Source: Armatimonadota bacterium (lineage in GTDB: Bacteria > Armatimonadota > Fimbriimonadia > Fimbriimonadales > Fimbriimonadaceae). Taken from it: a stretch of 64,000 nt of DNA. This document shows, piece after piece, positions 42,438 to 50,489 of the stretch; within the stretch, counting starts at the first letter, position 1, and each line of letters opens with the position of its first letter. A program made the translations under genes and the position numbers. Below the pieces are notes generated by a model. The model was not told the DNA's origin. It made no database searches and was given only the letters and a program-made list of their open reading frames with translations. The stretch lies in the NCBI GenBank assembly GCA_018268255.1, contig JAFDWX010000001.1:310001-374000 (forward strand), read 5' to 3'.

Positions 42438-43085
42438 TCAATGGCTTGGGGGCAAATCGTTCGTTGCGTCTTCGCTGGCTTTCCTAAACCGATAGTGGAG
42501 GAACTTGGCGATCAAGACCACGAGTGCCAGCAGAACGACGTAATCGACGTACTTCATGTTCTGGTGGACGGTCTCCCAGTGTTGACCGAGCTTAAATCCT
42601 AGCCACGTCCAAAGATAGCTCCACGGCAGGGCTCCGAGAAAGGCGTAGATTAAGAAGACTCCAAAGTTTGCTCGAAAGAAGCCTGCAGGAAGGCTGATGA
42701 ACGTTCTGACGAGCGGGACAAACCGTCCCCACAAAGTCACAATCAGGCCGTACTTCTCGAACCAACTTTCGGCATGCTCGATTTCCTTGGGCCGGAGGAG
42801 CACGTACTTACCGTACTTCAGCAAGAAGGGCTTCCCCAGTTTTGCGCCAATCCAGTAGCTGATTCCTGAGCCGATCGTGCTGCCGATCGTGCCGCTGAGG
42901 GCCACTAGGTGCAAATTCATGGTGCCCTTGGAAGCCAATATTCCGCCGAAGGGCATGATAACCTCGCTGGGGATGGGGATATTCGCCGAATCCAGGCACA
43001 TCAGCAGAGCGATGCCTGGATATCCCATCGCAGAAATGATGCTTTCCGCGATGCCCTTGAGATAAAGAATGATCGGTTCCAGCAT
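42438..43085 (-). CDS. DedA-family membrane protein
   Basis: 215 residues. The DedA/VTT marks are CLDSANIPIPSEVIMPFGG, GSTIGSGISYWIGAKLGKP, EKYGLIVTLWGRFVPLVRTFISLPAG and ALPWSYLWTWLGFKLG. Members help move polyprenyl or phospholipid carriers and keep membrane energetics. A CATAAT box (43094-43099, minus strand) lies eight bases before ATG 43085. It is divergent from the methyltransferase gene with 36 bases between starts. Confidence 0.93.
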   Translation of the reverse strand: MLEPIILYLKGIAESIISAMGYPGIALLMCLDSANIPIPSEVIMPFGGILASKGTMNLHLVALSGTIGSTIGSGISYWIGAKLGKPFLLKYGKYVLLRPKEIEHAESWFEKYGLIVTLWGRFVPLVRTFISLPAGFFRANFGVFLIYAFLGALPWSYLWTWLGFKLGQHWETVHQNMKYVDYVVLLALVVLIAKFLHYRFRKASEDATNDLPPSH

Positions 43086-43093
43086 GCGCCCGG

Positions 43094-43115
43094 ATTATGA
43101 CAGCCTGGGTACCTT
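43094..43115. promoter_or_regulatory. Back-to-back -10 boxes for dedA and the methyltransferase
   Basis: CATAAT on the minus strand (43094-43099) ends eight bases before ATG 43085. GGTACCTT on the plus strand (43108-43115) ends six bases before ATG 43122. The two promoters share 36 bases, so at least the plus transcript should be leaderless. Confidence 0.5.
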
Positions 43116-43121
43116 GAAGAC

Positions 43122-43877
43122 ATGAGCGACTTGCCAACCCAGACTTGGCGCGACTTCTTTGACCTCCAGGCCCCCACCTATCTGGAAAACGAATTCACCA
43201 AGAACACCTTGGTGGAAGTCCAGTTCCTGGAACAGGTCATGGGTTTGCAGCCGGGGTGCAAGGTTCTGGACATGGGATGCGGCGTGGGTAGGCATTCGAT
43301 CGAGTTGGCCCGACGAGGGTACGAGGTAACCGGCGTGGACTTTTCGACGGGAATGTTGAATGAAGCTCGCTCCAACGCTGCAAAGGCAGGTGTGGGGGTG
43401 GAGTGGGTCGAGAGAGATGCCACTCAGTTCCAATCGGAAGCCGAATATGACGCTGCCATATGCCTTTGCGAAGGGGCTATCGGGCTGATCGGCCACGATG
43501 AAGACCCCATGCAACACGATCTTTCTATCTTGCGGAATATCGCCCGTGCTCTCAAACCGGGCTCGCCGTTCGTTCTAACGGCTCTCAACGGGTATGCACC
43601 CATTCGACGCATGACGGACGAGAATGTGGCAGCAGGAGCGTTTGATCCGGCGACCATGCTTTCGCACTACGCCGACGACATCAAGACTCCCACCGGAAAC
43701 GTCACCCTGTACATCAAGGAGAGGCTGTTCATTCCGCCGGAGATGATGGCCCTGCTGCACCATGCAGGCTTCGCAACACTGCACATCTGGGGAGGCACGG
43801 CTGGCGAATGGGGCCAGCGGCCTCTCAAGCTCGATGAAATCGAGGCGATGTATGTCTGCCGAAAATTCAATGCTTAG
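43122..43877 (+). CDS. Class I SAM-dependent methyltransferase
   Basis: 251 residues. Motif I KVLDMGCGVGRHSIELARRG, then VTGVDFSTGMLNEA and the DAAICLCEGAIGLIG strand belong to the class I Rossmann methyltransferases. The substrate cannot be named. It is divergent from dedA and convergent with the RNase E/G gene; its TAG stop shares bases with that gene's TAA at 43874-43877. Confidence 0.88.
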   Translation: MSDLPTQTWRDFFDLQAPTYLENEFTKNTLVEVQFLEQVMGLQPGCKVLDMGCGVGRHSIELARRGYEVTGVDFSTGMLNEARSNAAKAGVGVEWVERDATQFQSEAEYDAAICLCEGAIGLIGHDEDPMQHDLSILRNIARALKPGSPFVLTALNGYAPIRRMTDENVAAGAFDPATMLSHYADDIKTPTGNVTLYIKERLFIPPEMMALLHHAGFATLHIWGGTAGEWGQRPLKLDEIEAMYVCRKFNA

Positions 43878-45667
43878 GCGTAGGGTCTCGGCGAGCTGGA
43901 ACCCGTCAAGATAACGTCCGCAACGGCGTAGGACCGGCGGATATCTTGCAGGCAAACCTTTACGCGGTTACCCAGATAGGGCGCACCGTCCAAAAGCTCG
44001 ATGTAATAGCCGTGGTCCGTCCATCCGACAACCTTTGAGGTGGCATCGAGGTTTGAACTTCGCACGTTACACTCCAGGACTTGGGCCCGGCGATAAGGCA
44101 CGTATGTTTTGTCGAACTCCTCAATCGTTCCGCTGGTGATTTCGTACTCGTCGAACTGGAAATCGAAATTGGCTCGAACGTACAGCGCTCGGTTGAGATC
44201 GTGTTCCAGATCCTCGACGCTTTCGCCATCCGCACCGATCAGGGTTTCCACGACTGCCGGATGGCACTCGATGAAGTAGGCGTTGCCCGGTTCGTGGAGT
44301 CGACGGCGGATATCGCGCTCAATCCACAGGGAAACGGTTTCCTGCGACGGAATTCGCCCCCGGCCCTCGCAGGTCGGACAGAGGTCCGTAATGGCCTCCG
44401 TAACCGATTCGCCGGTACGTTTGCGGGTGATTTCGATGAGACCCAAAGAAGAAATCTTGCCGACGCGAGTTCGCGCACGGTCCCGCTCCAGACGCTTTGC
44501 AAAATGGTCCATAACCTTTTTGCGATCTTCGCTGGATTCCATATCGATAAAGTCGATAACGATAATGCCGCCCATGTCGCGTAGGCGGAGTTGTCGGCAA
44601 ACTTCATCGGCCGCTTCCAGATTCGCTTTGAGGATGGTGTCATTCAGCGAGGTCGAGCCGACCATTTTTCCGGTGTTGATGTCGACGGCAGTCAGAGCTT
44701 CTGTCTCATCCACGACCAAGTAGGCTCCGGACTTAAGCCAGACCTTATGCTGCAAAAGCCGATCGATGTCCTTTTCGATGTTGTATTCATCAAAAAGCGG
44801 ATTTTCTCGATCGTAAAGTTCGATTTTCTCCAAAAGTTGGGGGCTGACAACTTTGGCCACCAGAGCAACCTTTTCGTACTCATCTGGATCGTCGATGACC
44901 AGGCGGTCGATCTCGTCGCCAAATACGTCTCGAATGGTTCTATAGAGAAGCGTCTGGTCGCGGTGAACGCATGCGGGAGCTTTGAGTCGCTTGGCTGCCA
45001 GCAAAACCTGCGCCCACAACTGCTGCAGAAACACGACGTCGGCATGCAGTTCCTGAGCGGTTCGGCCTTCACACTCTGTTCTTAGGATCAATCCGAACCC
45101 GCCGGGGAGAATGCCATCGCCGATCTTGCGCAGCCTTTCCCGTTCGGATCGGTCCTCGATCTTTCGGCTGATACCTAGGTGATTGCCTTCCGGCATCATC
45201 ACAACGTAGCGGCCCGGCAACGCGATTCTGGTCGTGACGCGGGCACCCTTTGTGCCACGAGGTCCCTTGGTCACCTGAACCATGATTTCTTGGCCGGGTT
45301 TCAGCAAGTCTTTAATCTTGCGCCGTCGAAGCTCGCTGCGTTTGATGCTTGCGGGGCTGTTATCATGGCCGCCTTCTTCGGGCAAGATATCTGCAACGTA
45401 CAAAAAGGCGTTGCGCTCTAAACCAATGTCGACAAAGGCCGCATCCATTCCGGGCAACACGTTTTGAACGATGCCCTTAAAAATGCTTCCGACGACGCGC
45501 TCTTCACGCTCGACACGGTATTCCTGAAGCTGGCCATCTTCCAGCGTTGCAATGCGCGTCTCGCGAGGACTGCAGTTAACAACGATTTCAGTTTTGGGCC
45601 TTGCAGATGGTGATGATGAAGTTGTGGATTTTGATCTTGGTCGATTTGAAACTGTTCTTTTTCTCAA
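43874..45667 (-). CDS. rng: Ribonuclease E/G family endoribonuclease
   Basis: 597 residues. Cuts single-stranded RNA in rRNA maturation or mRNA decay. An S1 domain is near residues 45-125 (EERVVGSIFKGIVQNVLPGM). The RNase E/G catalytic aspartates lie in LTAVDINTGK and IIVIDFIDME, and the zinc link is CPTCEGRGRI. No long C-terminal scaffold exists, so it is closer to RNase G in length (about 490) with an extended, basic Ser/Thr-rich N terminus. The start is probably TTG 45667, with GAGAGG seven bases upstream. Bases 45668-45816 upstream hold no gene or clear motif. Confidence 0.92.
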   Translation of the reverse strand: MRKRTVSNRPRSKSTTSSSPSARPKTEIVVNCSPRETRIATLEDGQLQEYRVEREERVVGSIFKGIVQNVLPGMDAAFVDIGLERNAFLYVADILPEEGGHDNSPASIKRSELRRRKIKDLLKPGQEIMVQVTKGPRGTKGARVTTRIALPGRYVVMMPEGNHLGISRKIEDRSERERLRKIGDGILPGGFGLILRTECEGRTAQELHADVVFLQQLWAQVLLAAKRLKAPACVHRDQTLLYRTIRDVFGDEIDRLVIDDPDEYEKVALVAKVVSPQLLEKIELYDRENPLFDEYNIEKDIDRLLQHKVWLKSGAYLVVDETEALTAVDINTGKMVGSTSLNDTILKANLEAADEVCRQLRLRDMGGIIVIDFIDMESSEDRKKVMDHFAKRLERDRARTRVGKISSLGLIEITRKRTGESVTEAITDLCPTCEGRGRIPSQETVSLWIERDIRRRLHEPGNAYFIECHPAVVETLIGADGESVEDLEHDLNRALYVRANFDFQFDEYEITSGTIEEFDKTYVPYRRAQVLECNVRSSNLDATSKVVGWTDHGYYIELLDGAPYLGNRVKVCLQDIRRSYAVADVILTGSSSPRPYA

Positions 45668-45816
45668 CGCGCGCCTCTCGGGTATTTGCTTCGGCCGGCG
45701 CGCTCACTCTGATTCATGGCTTCACTGCTGCTCAGGTGAATCTAAGTGGATCCGGCTTTGCCCGGCAGTGTACCGCGCTTGTTGGTCACGCCCACAACTT
45801 TTTGAAAATGTGAATG

Positions 45817-46188
45817 TTAGGAGTTGGGCGGAGGCGTAGGAAGTTTGCACTCGCGGGTTCCAAACCACTTATATCGATACTTCGCCACAACGCCATATCC
45901 CCAGGTGAGCAATGACCTTACGCTAGGAATGTGCCCAAGCCAGCCAACCCACCGCAGATACCAAGGTGCGATATCCATGAGCTTGAGCCACGCATCGGCC
46001 GCCTTATAAGTCTTGTCTGCCTCAAGCACCATAGCCTCAAAGCCATAGCCTCGATCGACTCCTTCATCACTTTGTAAGGGTGTTGCACGGAAGGGTTGCC
46101 CTGCTTTTTCTGCCCAAGATTCCACTCGAAGCTTGGATACATGGCAGAGATTGCATCCGCCATCGTAAAAGAGCACCCATTCTTTCAT
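45817..46188 (-). CDS. DCC-family thiol-disulfide oxidoreductase-like protein (DUF393)
   Basis: 123 residues. The N-terminal KEWVLFYDGGCNLCHVS carries the DxxCxxC motif of the DCC/DUF393 family, predicted to be thiol-disulfide proteins; ATPLQSDEG and the tail VRSLLTWGYGVVAKYRYKWFG also fit. ATG 46188 is chosen because the motif begins nine residues later; a TACAAT box (46198-46203, minus strand) ends nine bases before it. The longer reading from 46263 overlaps the beta-helix gene. Confidence 0.87.
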   Translation of the reverse strand: MKEWVLFYDGGCNLCHVSKLRVESWAEKAGQPFRATPLQSDEGVDRGYGFEAMVLEADKTYKAADAWLKLMDIAPWYLRWVGWLGHIPSVRSLLTWGYGVVAKYRYKWFGTRECKLPTPPPNS

Positions 46189-46197
46189 CGACAATTT

Positions 46198-46203
46198 ATT
46201 GTA
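46198..46203 (-). promoter_or_regulatory. Candidate -10 box for the DCC-family gene
   Basis: TACAAT on the minus strand ends nine bases before ATG 46188; identical to the -10 of the tRNA-Asn promoter. It lies between this gene and the end of the beta-helix gene. Confidence 0.4.
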
Positions 46204-46225
46204 CGTTTGAACTGGGCCAATCCTC

Positions 46226-48136
46226 CTATCTGTTCTTGCGGTAGCCGATGCTCCCCAAGTCAATTCTCGGATTCCCTCTGGGAAGTCTCTTGATTGCGTC
46301 AGTTAAGCTGGTTCCAGCCGGGAGCTTGACTGTGTTTGCTTCCTTGAGTGCTCCATCGGGGAGTTTGTCGACGAATGAGATGAGGTTTCCGCCCACCAGC
46401 ACGTTGCCATCGAGTACATTTCGATCTGGCCAGGAAGTATCCACATTGGATTTCACGTCCTGATACAGCTCTGGATACCGCCGTCTCCAAACCTCGCTCG
46501 TTACCGGGACCTCTTGTACAAGCTTGAGAAGACCCCATTCGCCTGCGACCATGTCCTTGGCCCAGTTCCTGCCGCGAGCGTCGATAGAGACTCCCGGATT
46601 CGAACCCATCATCACATTGCCCTTGACCAGAATATCTCGGCCACCACCGATCAGAACTGCCATCCCGCGCGAGTCGAACACATTGCTCAGAACTTGGGCC
46701 CCTGCCTGCAGATCGTCGAGATACACCGACATCACCTGGGAGACGTTCCCCGGCGTCGCTGTGCGGGCCGTGACGGATTGAAACCAGTTGTTGCGGACGA
46801 TGGTGCCGCGTGCGGTTGGATTTCTCCCTTGGTACACCGCTCCGGCGTCCCCAGTTTCGGTGCACACGTTGCGAATGATATTGGACTCAATCATATGGTC
46901 ATTACCGTGAATGATCACCGCGCTGTGGGGCATGTTTTCCAACGTGCAATGGCTGATCGTGTTGCCGACGCCTGAGATGTCTACGGCAGGCGTGTACGTC
47001 CGATTCCAGCGGCTGTTACCCTGGATCCAGCAATTTTCGACTCGATTTTTGGCAGCCGTCAGCGTTTTTCTGTCTCCACCGGCGAGAATGATTCCGCCCT
47101 CGCCAGAATTCTGGATTTCGCAGTCTCTGATCGTGACGCCGGTGGAGTAGTCCACCCAGATACCGGTATCGCCCACCTGCCCGATTTGGCAATTCACCAT
47201 TGAAACATCTCGGGAACTTCGGACCACCACGCCAGAGGCTCGGCTCCCCTCAATCCGAAGATCCTTAAGTCCGATGTTGTGGGACTTTTCGACTGAGATG
47301 ATCGGCTCGCCCAGCATGCTGAGCCACGATTCCTTGGCACCCCTTGGCAAGATGGCCACCACCGTTCGCGACTGAGGATCCAGCCAATACTCTCCAAGTT
47401 GATCCAGTTCCTCCAGCACGTTCAAAAAGTAAAACCGGCGCCCAGCTCCCACACCATAGGACCTGATTGCAGATTCAGGAGCCTTGCCAGAAGGATTGAA
47501 GCTGATGCGCTTATCTCGGCGGTCAAAAGACGCGAGGGGAACGGTGGTGTCTGCCCAATCAAATTTCCAATAGCCCGACATCCATACGTTCTCCGTCGAA
47601 TTCCACTGCCCGATTCGAGGTTCATCGATGCTGAAACCATTCGCATCGGCCTTGTCTCCGGTCAAAAGCCAACCTCCATTCCGAGAACCTGGATTTGGAT
47701 ATCGCGCTGGCCAGAGGGGACCTTGGTCCGTGTAGAGTTCGGCATGGCTAGGAATGTTATTGCGCCCGAACCCGCGTACCTGGAAGAAGGGCAGAGGACC
47801 ATCACCTGGGATGGTTGCCATCACAGCCTTGTCCTTGCTGAACCCCGGAAGTCGATCCCTGATGGCTCCGGCTGGTACTGGCTGCCAACGAACAGCAACA
47901 GCGCCGGTGAGTCGAGATCCACGCTCGCCTTCGATCGTTACATTCCCTGAGGTAACTCGGAGCGGGACCTGGAACAAGTGGTCGCCCCTCATGAATTTGA
48001 TCGTGATCGGCATTCCTTCTCTCATTCGGGAGAGGGCAGCATCGACCATCTGCTGGTGCTGGGCTGTAAACGGTCCAGCCGAGATCTGCACAGTGTTGGA
48101 ATCCAAATGCGCGAGAGCAACCGTGGTGAAAATCAT
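46226..48136 (-). CDS. Secreted right-handed parallel beta-helix protein
   Basis: 636 residues. Repeated short strands of the pectate-lyase/polysaccharidase kind run from about residue 270 on (IGLKDLRIEGSRASGVVVRS, VTIRDCEIQNSGEGGIILAG, and ARGTIVRNNWFQ). The fold is common in glycan-degrading enzymes and in surface proteins. The N terminus (MIFTTVALAHLDS) is only weakly signal-like, so export is uncertain. No catalytic residues can be fixed by eye. It lies on the same strand as, and 38 bases upstream of, the DCC-family gene. Confidence 0.75.
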   Translation of the reverse strand: MIFTTVALAHLDSNTVQISAGPFTAQHQQMVDAALSRMREGMPITIKFMRGDHLFQVPLRVTSGNVTIEGERGSRLTGAVAVRWQPVPAGAIRDRLPGFSKDKAVMATIPGDGPLPFFQVRGFGRNNIPSHAELYTDQGPLWPARYPNPGSRNGGWLLTGDKADANGFSIDEPRIGQWNSTENVWMSGYWKFDWADTTVPLASFDRRDKRISFNPSGKAPESAIRSYGVGAGRRFYFLNVLEELDQLGEYWLDPQSRTVVAILPRGAKESWLSMLGEPIISVEKSHNIGLKDLRIEGSRASGVVVRSSRDVSMVNCQIGQVGDTGIWVDYSTGVTIRDCEIQNSGEGGIILAGGDRKTLTAAKNRVENCWIQGNSRWNRTYTPAVDISGVGNTISHCTLENMPHSAVIIHGNDHMIESNIIRNVCTETGDAGAVYQGRNPTARGTIVRNNWFQSVTARTATPGNVSQVMSVYLDDLQAGAQVLSNVFDSRGMAVLIGGGRDILVKGNVMMGSNPGVSIDARGRNWAKDMVAGEWGLLKLVQEVPVTSEVWRRRYPELYQDVKSNVDTSWPDRNVLDGNVLVGGNLISFVDKLPDGALKEANTVKLPAGTSLTDAIKRLPRGNPRIDLGSIGYRKNR

Positions 48137-48221
48137 GCGTATCTATGATCTTAACGGATAAAGGGCCGGACCTTGTTATTGTTGGGTCCTAGATCGTAGT
48201 GCCCAAAGGATGAGTGGGACC

Positions 48222-48313
48222 TTGGCAAGGAGTATTACTGGGCGATACAGTGATAGTTGTCAAGCGCCCTGGAGCCAAGTCCCCCCAAATATCGCATCTG
48301 GCTCCGGGCGCTT
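48222..48313 (+). promoter_or_regulatory. Promoter-like pair and strong leader hairpin upstream of hemW
   Basis: The 298 bases between the beta-helix gene and hemW hold no gene. TTGGCA (48222-48227) and TACAGT (48246-48251) are 18 bases apart. About ten bases on, AAGCGCCC-T-GGAGCCA (48262-48277) pairs with TGGCTCC-GGGCGCTT (48299-48313), followed by CTCTCTTTTCTCTC. It could be a small RNA with terminator or an attenuator-type leader for hemW. From 48330 to 48434 I see only a GGAGGAGGAG purine run. Confidence 0.4.
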
Positions 48314-48434
48314 CTCTCTTTTCTCTCGATGGTTCTGGATTAATTGGGGGGTAGCTGCTTGGAGGAGGAGTTACCGAAGCATGTGACCCTGCGGTGCTGG
48401 CAAATGTTCCCAGGCCGAGTAATCTGAGGTTGGC

Positions 48435-49664
48435 TTGAACCAAACTCCCACCGCCGTCTATATCCACACGCCGTTTTGCCCGAGCAAATGCGGTTATTGC
48501 GATTTCAACAGCTTCGCTATGGAAGGCGAGATCATTGACGCCACGGTGGCGGCAATGCGCACGGAGATTCTTTCGAGCAGATGGAGAGGACGTCCGGCCA
48601 AAGCGATCTTTTTCGGTGGTGGGACCCCTACCTTCCTGTCATCCGCCCAGTTGTGTGGACTCCTGGAGTGCGTGATGGAAGTTCACCCACCCATCCCGGG
48701 TGCCGAAATCACGAGCGAAGCCAACCCAGGAACGGTGGACTGGCCGAAATTCCGCGATATGAAAGCAGCGGGATTCAACCGGCTGAGCTTGGGTGCGCAG
48801 AGTTTCCTTCCCGAAGACCTGGTGAGGTTGGGCCGAGTTCACGGACCCAGCGAGATCGGTCGAGCTGTGGGCGAAGCGCGTAAGGCTGGATTCGACAATT
48901 TGAATCTGGACTTGATGTTCGCTCTTCCAGGCCAATCCGAGATCGCGTGGAGAAAAAACCTTCGATTGGCACTTGAGCTTAACCCGGAGCACTTGAGCCT
49001 CTACTGCCTGACCATCGAGCCCAATACGCGTTACTATCGCCTCAACCTTCGAGGCATGCTCGATCTGCCTGATGACGAGGTTCAGGTGGCGATGTACGAT
49101 GACGCAGTGGCTGCTATGACGGTTGCCGGATTCGAGCAGTACGAGATTTCCAATTTCGCCCGACCTCATAAGGAGTGCCAGCATAACCTCTGCTATTGGC
49201 GCGCGGAGGAGTACTTGGCCTATGGACCGGGCGCAGTGGGTTGCGTCGAAATCGAACCGGGACGTCGATTGCGATATACGAACATGAAGCATCCGCGAGG
49301 CTACTGCGAAGCGATCGCCGCTTCTCCCACTCCGGTGCTTCTTCAGAAGGAGGTCATTGGGCGAACGACGGAGGGAATTTTCGACGCCAGGGGGCGGAGT
49401 CCCGACTTTGGTCGGGACGAGGGAGTGGCCTCGGGCCCGGCGCCGCTCCATTGCGAAACCGAGTGGGTGGATTCGGTCACTTTGCGAACAGAGACGATCA
49501 TGCTCGGGCTGCGAACCAAAGAGGGAGTGGCGGCCTCAATCCTGCCCGAAATTGCAATCTCGCAACTTGTGGCAAAGGGTTGGTTGGAGCTTCACGGCGA
49601 AAGAGCAATTCTCACGCCTCGAGGCTTCCACTTCCACAATGAAGTTTGCGCGGAACTGATCTAG
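48435..49664 (+). CDS. hemW: HemW-like radical SAM protein (coproporphyrinogen oxidase-related)
   Basis: 409 residues. The cluster motif is Cys15-x3-Cys19-x2-Cys22 followed by D-F (CPSKCGYCDF), which marks HemW rather than HemN. FFGGGTPTFLS, EITSEANPGTVD, RLSLGAQSF and NLDLMFALPGQ are further matches. HemW is regarded as a heme chaperone. The start is TTG 48435 by homology. A 20-base palindrome at 49399-49418 lies in frame inside the gene and lengthens the protein between GRTTEGIF and ETEWVDSVTLRTE. The stop shares CTAG with the convergent cupin gene. Confidence 0.92.
   Translation: MNQTPTAVYIHTPFCPSKCGYCDFNSFAMEGEIIDATVAAMRTEILSSRWRGRPAKAIFFGGGTPTFLSSAQLCGLLECVMEVHPPIPGAEITSEANPGTVDWPKFRDMKAAGFNRLSLGAQSFLPEDLVRLGRVHGPSEIGRAVGEARKAGFDNLNLDLMFALPGQSEIAWRKNLRLALELNPEHLSLYCLTIEPNTRYYRLNLRGMLDLPDDEVQVAMYDDAVAAMTVAGFEQYEISNFARPHKECQHNLCYWRAEEYLAYGPGAVGCVEIEPGRRLRYTNMKHPRGYCEAIAASPTPVLLQKEVIGRTTEGIFDARGRSPDFGRDEGVASGPAPLHCETEWVDSVTLRTETIMLGLRTKEGVAASILPEIAISQLVAKGWLELHGERAILTPRGFHFHNEVCAELI
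49399..49418. repeat. Palindromic insert inside hemW
   Basis: GTCCCGAC-TTTG-GTCGGGAC, a perfect 8-bp stem, flanked by GGGGCGGA and GAGGGAG. It is translated in frame as RSPDFGRDEG in a region where HemW proteins usually have little sequence. No second copy was seen in this window. On the other strand it reads VPTKVGT, a peptide often met in spurious ORFs of dispersed palindromes. Confidence 0.5.
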
Positions 49665-50098
49665 ACACGGATGAACTCCGAAACGGCGGGATCCGAACGA
49701 AGTATCTCAAGATCGGCATCCGCTGGAAGCTGAGGACGGTCTCGATCATTGCATACCAGACATAGGAAGCCAAGTGGCTCTCCTTGATCCGCCCTAAATT
49801 GGTGCCACGTCAGAGGTTCGATATGTACCAAGTCTCGCTCGGAGATCTCCGATACCTGGTCGCCGATGAGCACACGACCTCTGCCCCGCAAAATCATAAC
49901 AAGGTGCTGATGCTGGTGCCGTTCAAGAGTGGAGTGGCCGCCCGCTTCCACCTCGAAATACCGCACCTCCACGTTCAGATCACCTGGAGCTCGGGTTAGG
50001 GTCTGTCGGGAGATCGACTTGAAATGAGTTCCCGTTTCCTTGTAAGGAAGCTTTTCAATGCCCTGCCAGCCAAAGGAATCCGCGGCTCGAATGATCAT
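49661..50098 (-). CDS. Cupin-domain protein
   Basis: 145 residues. The cupin metal motifs are GGHSTLERHQHQHLVMILRG (the HxH histidines) and PLTWHQFRAD (second histidine). Small single-domain cupins may be metal-dependent enzymes or sugar sensors; no substrate can be read. ATG 50098 is supported by a GGTATACT box (50110-50117, minus strand) 11 bases upstream, with TTGCCA 16 bases before TATACT. Its TAG overlaps the hemW stop (CTAG 49661-49664). Confidence 0.85.
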   Translation of the reverse strand: MIIRAADSFGWQGIEKLPYKETGTHFKSISRQTLTRAPGDLNVEVRYFEVEAGGHSTLERHQHQHLVMILRGRGRVLIGDQVSEISERDLVHIEPLTWHQFRADQGEPLGFLCLVCNDRDRPQLPADADLEILRSDPAVSEFIRV

Positions 50099-50109
50099 GG
50101 GTTCAGTTG

Positions 50110-50139
50110 AGTATACCGACGGGATAGCGGCTGGCAACC
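50110..50139 (-). promoter_or_regulatory. Promoter of the cupin gene
   Basis: On the minus strand TTGCCA, a 16-base spacer and TATACT (within GGTATACT, 50110-50117) form one of the best -35/-10 pairs in the window. The start codon is 11 bases after the box. Confidence 0.55.
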
Positions 50140-50210
50140 CAATACAGTCGGCGGCGGAGTGGAGCCCTCCGCAACCCAAATCATCCTCATCAGTCAAGTA
50201 AGGATTCCGG

Positions 50211-50239
50211 TTGCACCAGCCGACTATGAGTGGTACAAT
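50211..50239 (+). promoter_or_regulatory. Promoter of tRNA-Asn
   Basis: TTGCAC (50211-50216), a 17-base spacer and TACAAT (50234-50239, within GGTACAAT). The tRNA begins 12 bases later. A near-consensus housekeeping promoter. Confidence 0.8.
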
Positions 50240-50251
50240 TCCGGAGCACGC

Positions 50252-50327
50252 TGCCCCTTAGCTCAGTCGGTAGAGCAGCTGACTGTTAATCAGCGGGTCG
50301 TTGGTTCGAGTCCAACAGGGGCAGCCA
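50252..50327 (+). tRNA. tRNA-Asn (anticodon GTT)
   Basis: 76 bases. The acceptor stem TGCCCCT (50252-50258) pairs with AGGGGCA (50317-50323), then the discriminator G and an encoded CCA (50325-50327). The anticodon stem GCTGA/TCAGC encloses CTGTTAA with GTT at 50285-50287. The D arm (GCTCAGTCGGTAGAGC) and T arm (TTGGTTCGAGTCCAA) are normal. Confidence 0.97.
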
Positions 50328-50338
50328 TAGTTTGAACT

Positions 50339-50375
50339 CAAAGCCTTTCGGTTTCCGAAGGGCTTTGTTGTTTTT
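50339..50375 (+). terminator. Rho-independent terminator of tRNA-Asn
   Basis: A 13-bp stem (50339-50351 with 50355-50367, one G-U pair) with a TTT loop is followed by TTGTTTTT. A second inverted repeat, CGGCACGG/CCGTGCCG, at 50378-50405 comes right after it and has no clear role. Confidence 0.92.
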
Positions 50376-50489
50376 GACGGCACGGCTATCGAAAGCACCG
50401 TGCCGCCATCGTTGGACAAATATCGGTTGTCGACGAGATCGGGATATAACCGAGGACAAGAATAGGCAATTCAAGTCACATTCTAAGTC

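Noticed and set aside
48258-48434. Glycine or cobalamin riboswitch, or SRP RNA, before hemW
   Set aside because: Only short chance matches; the conserved cores are missing.
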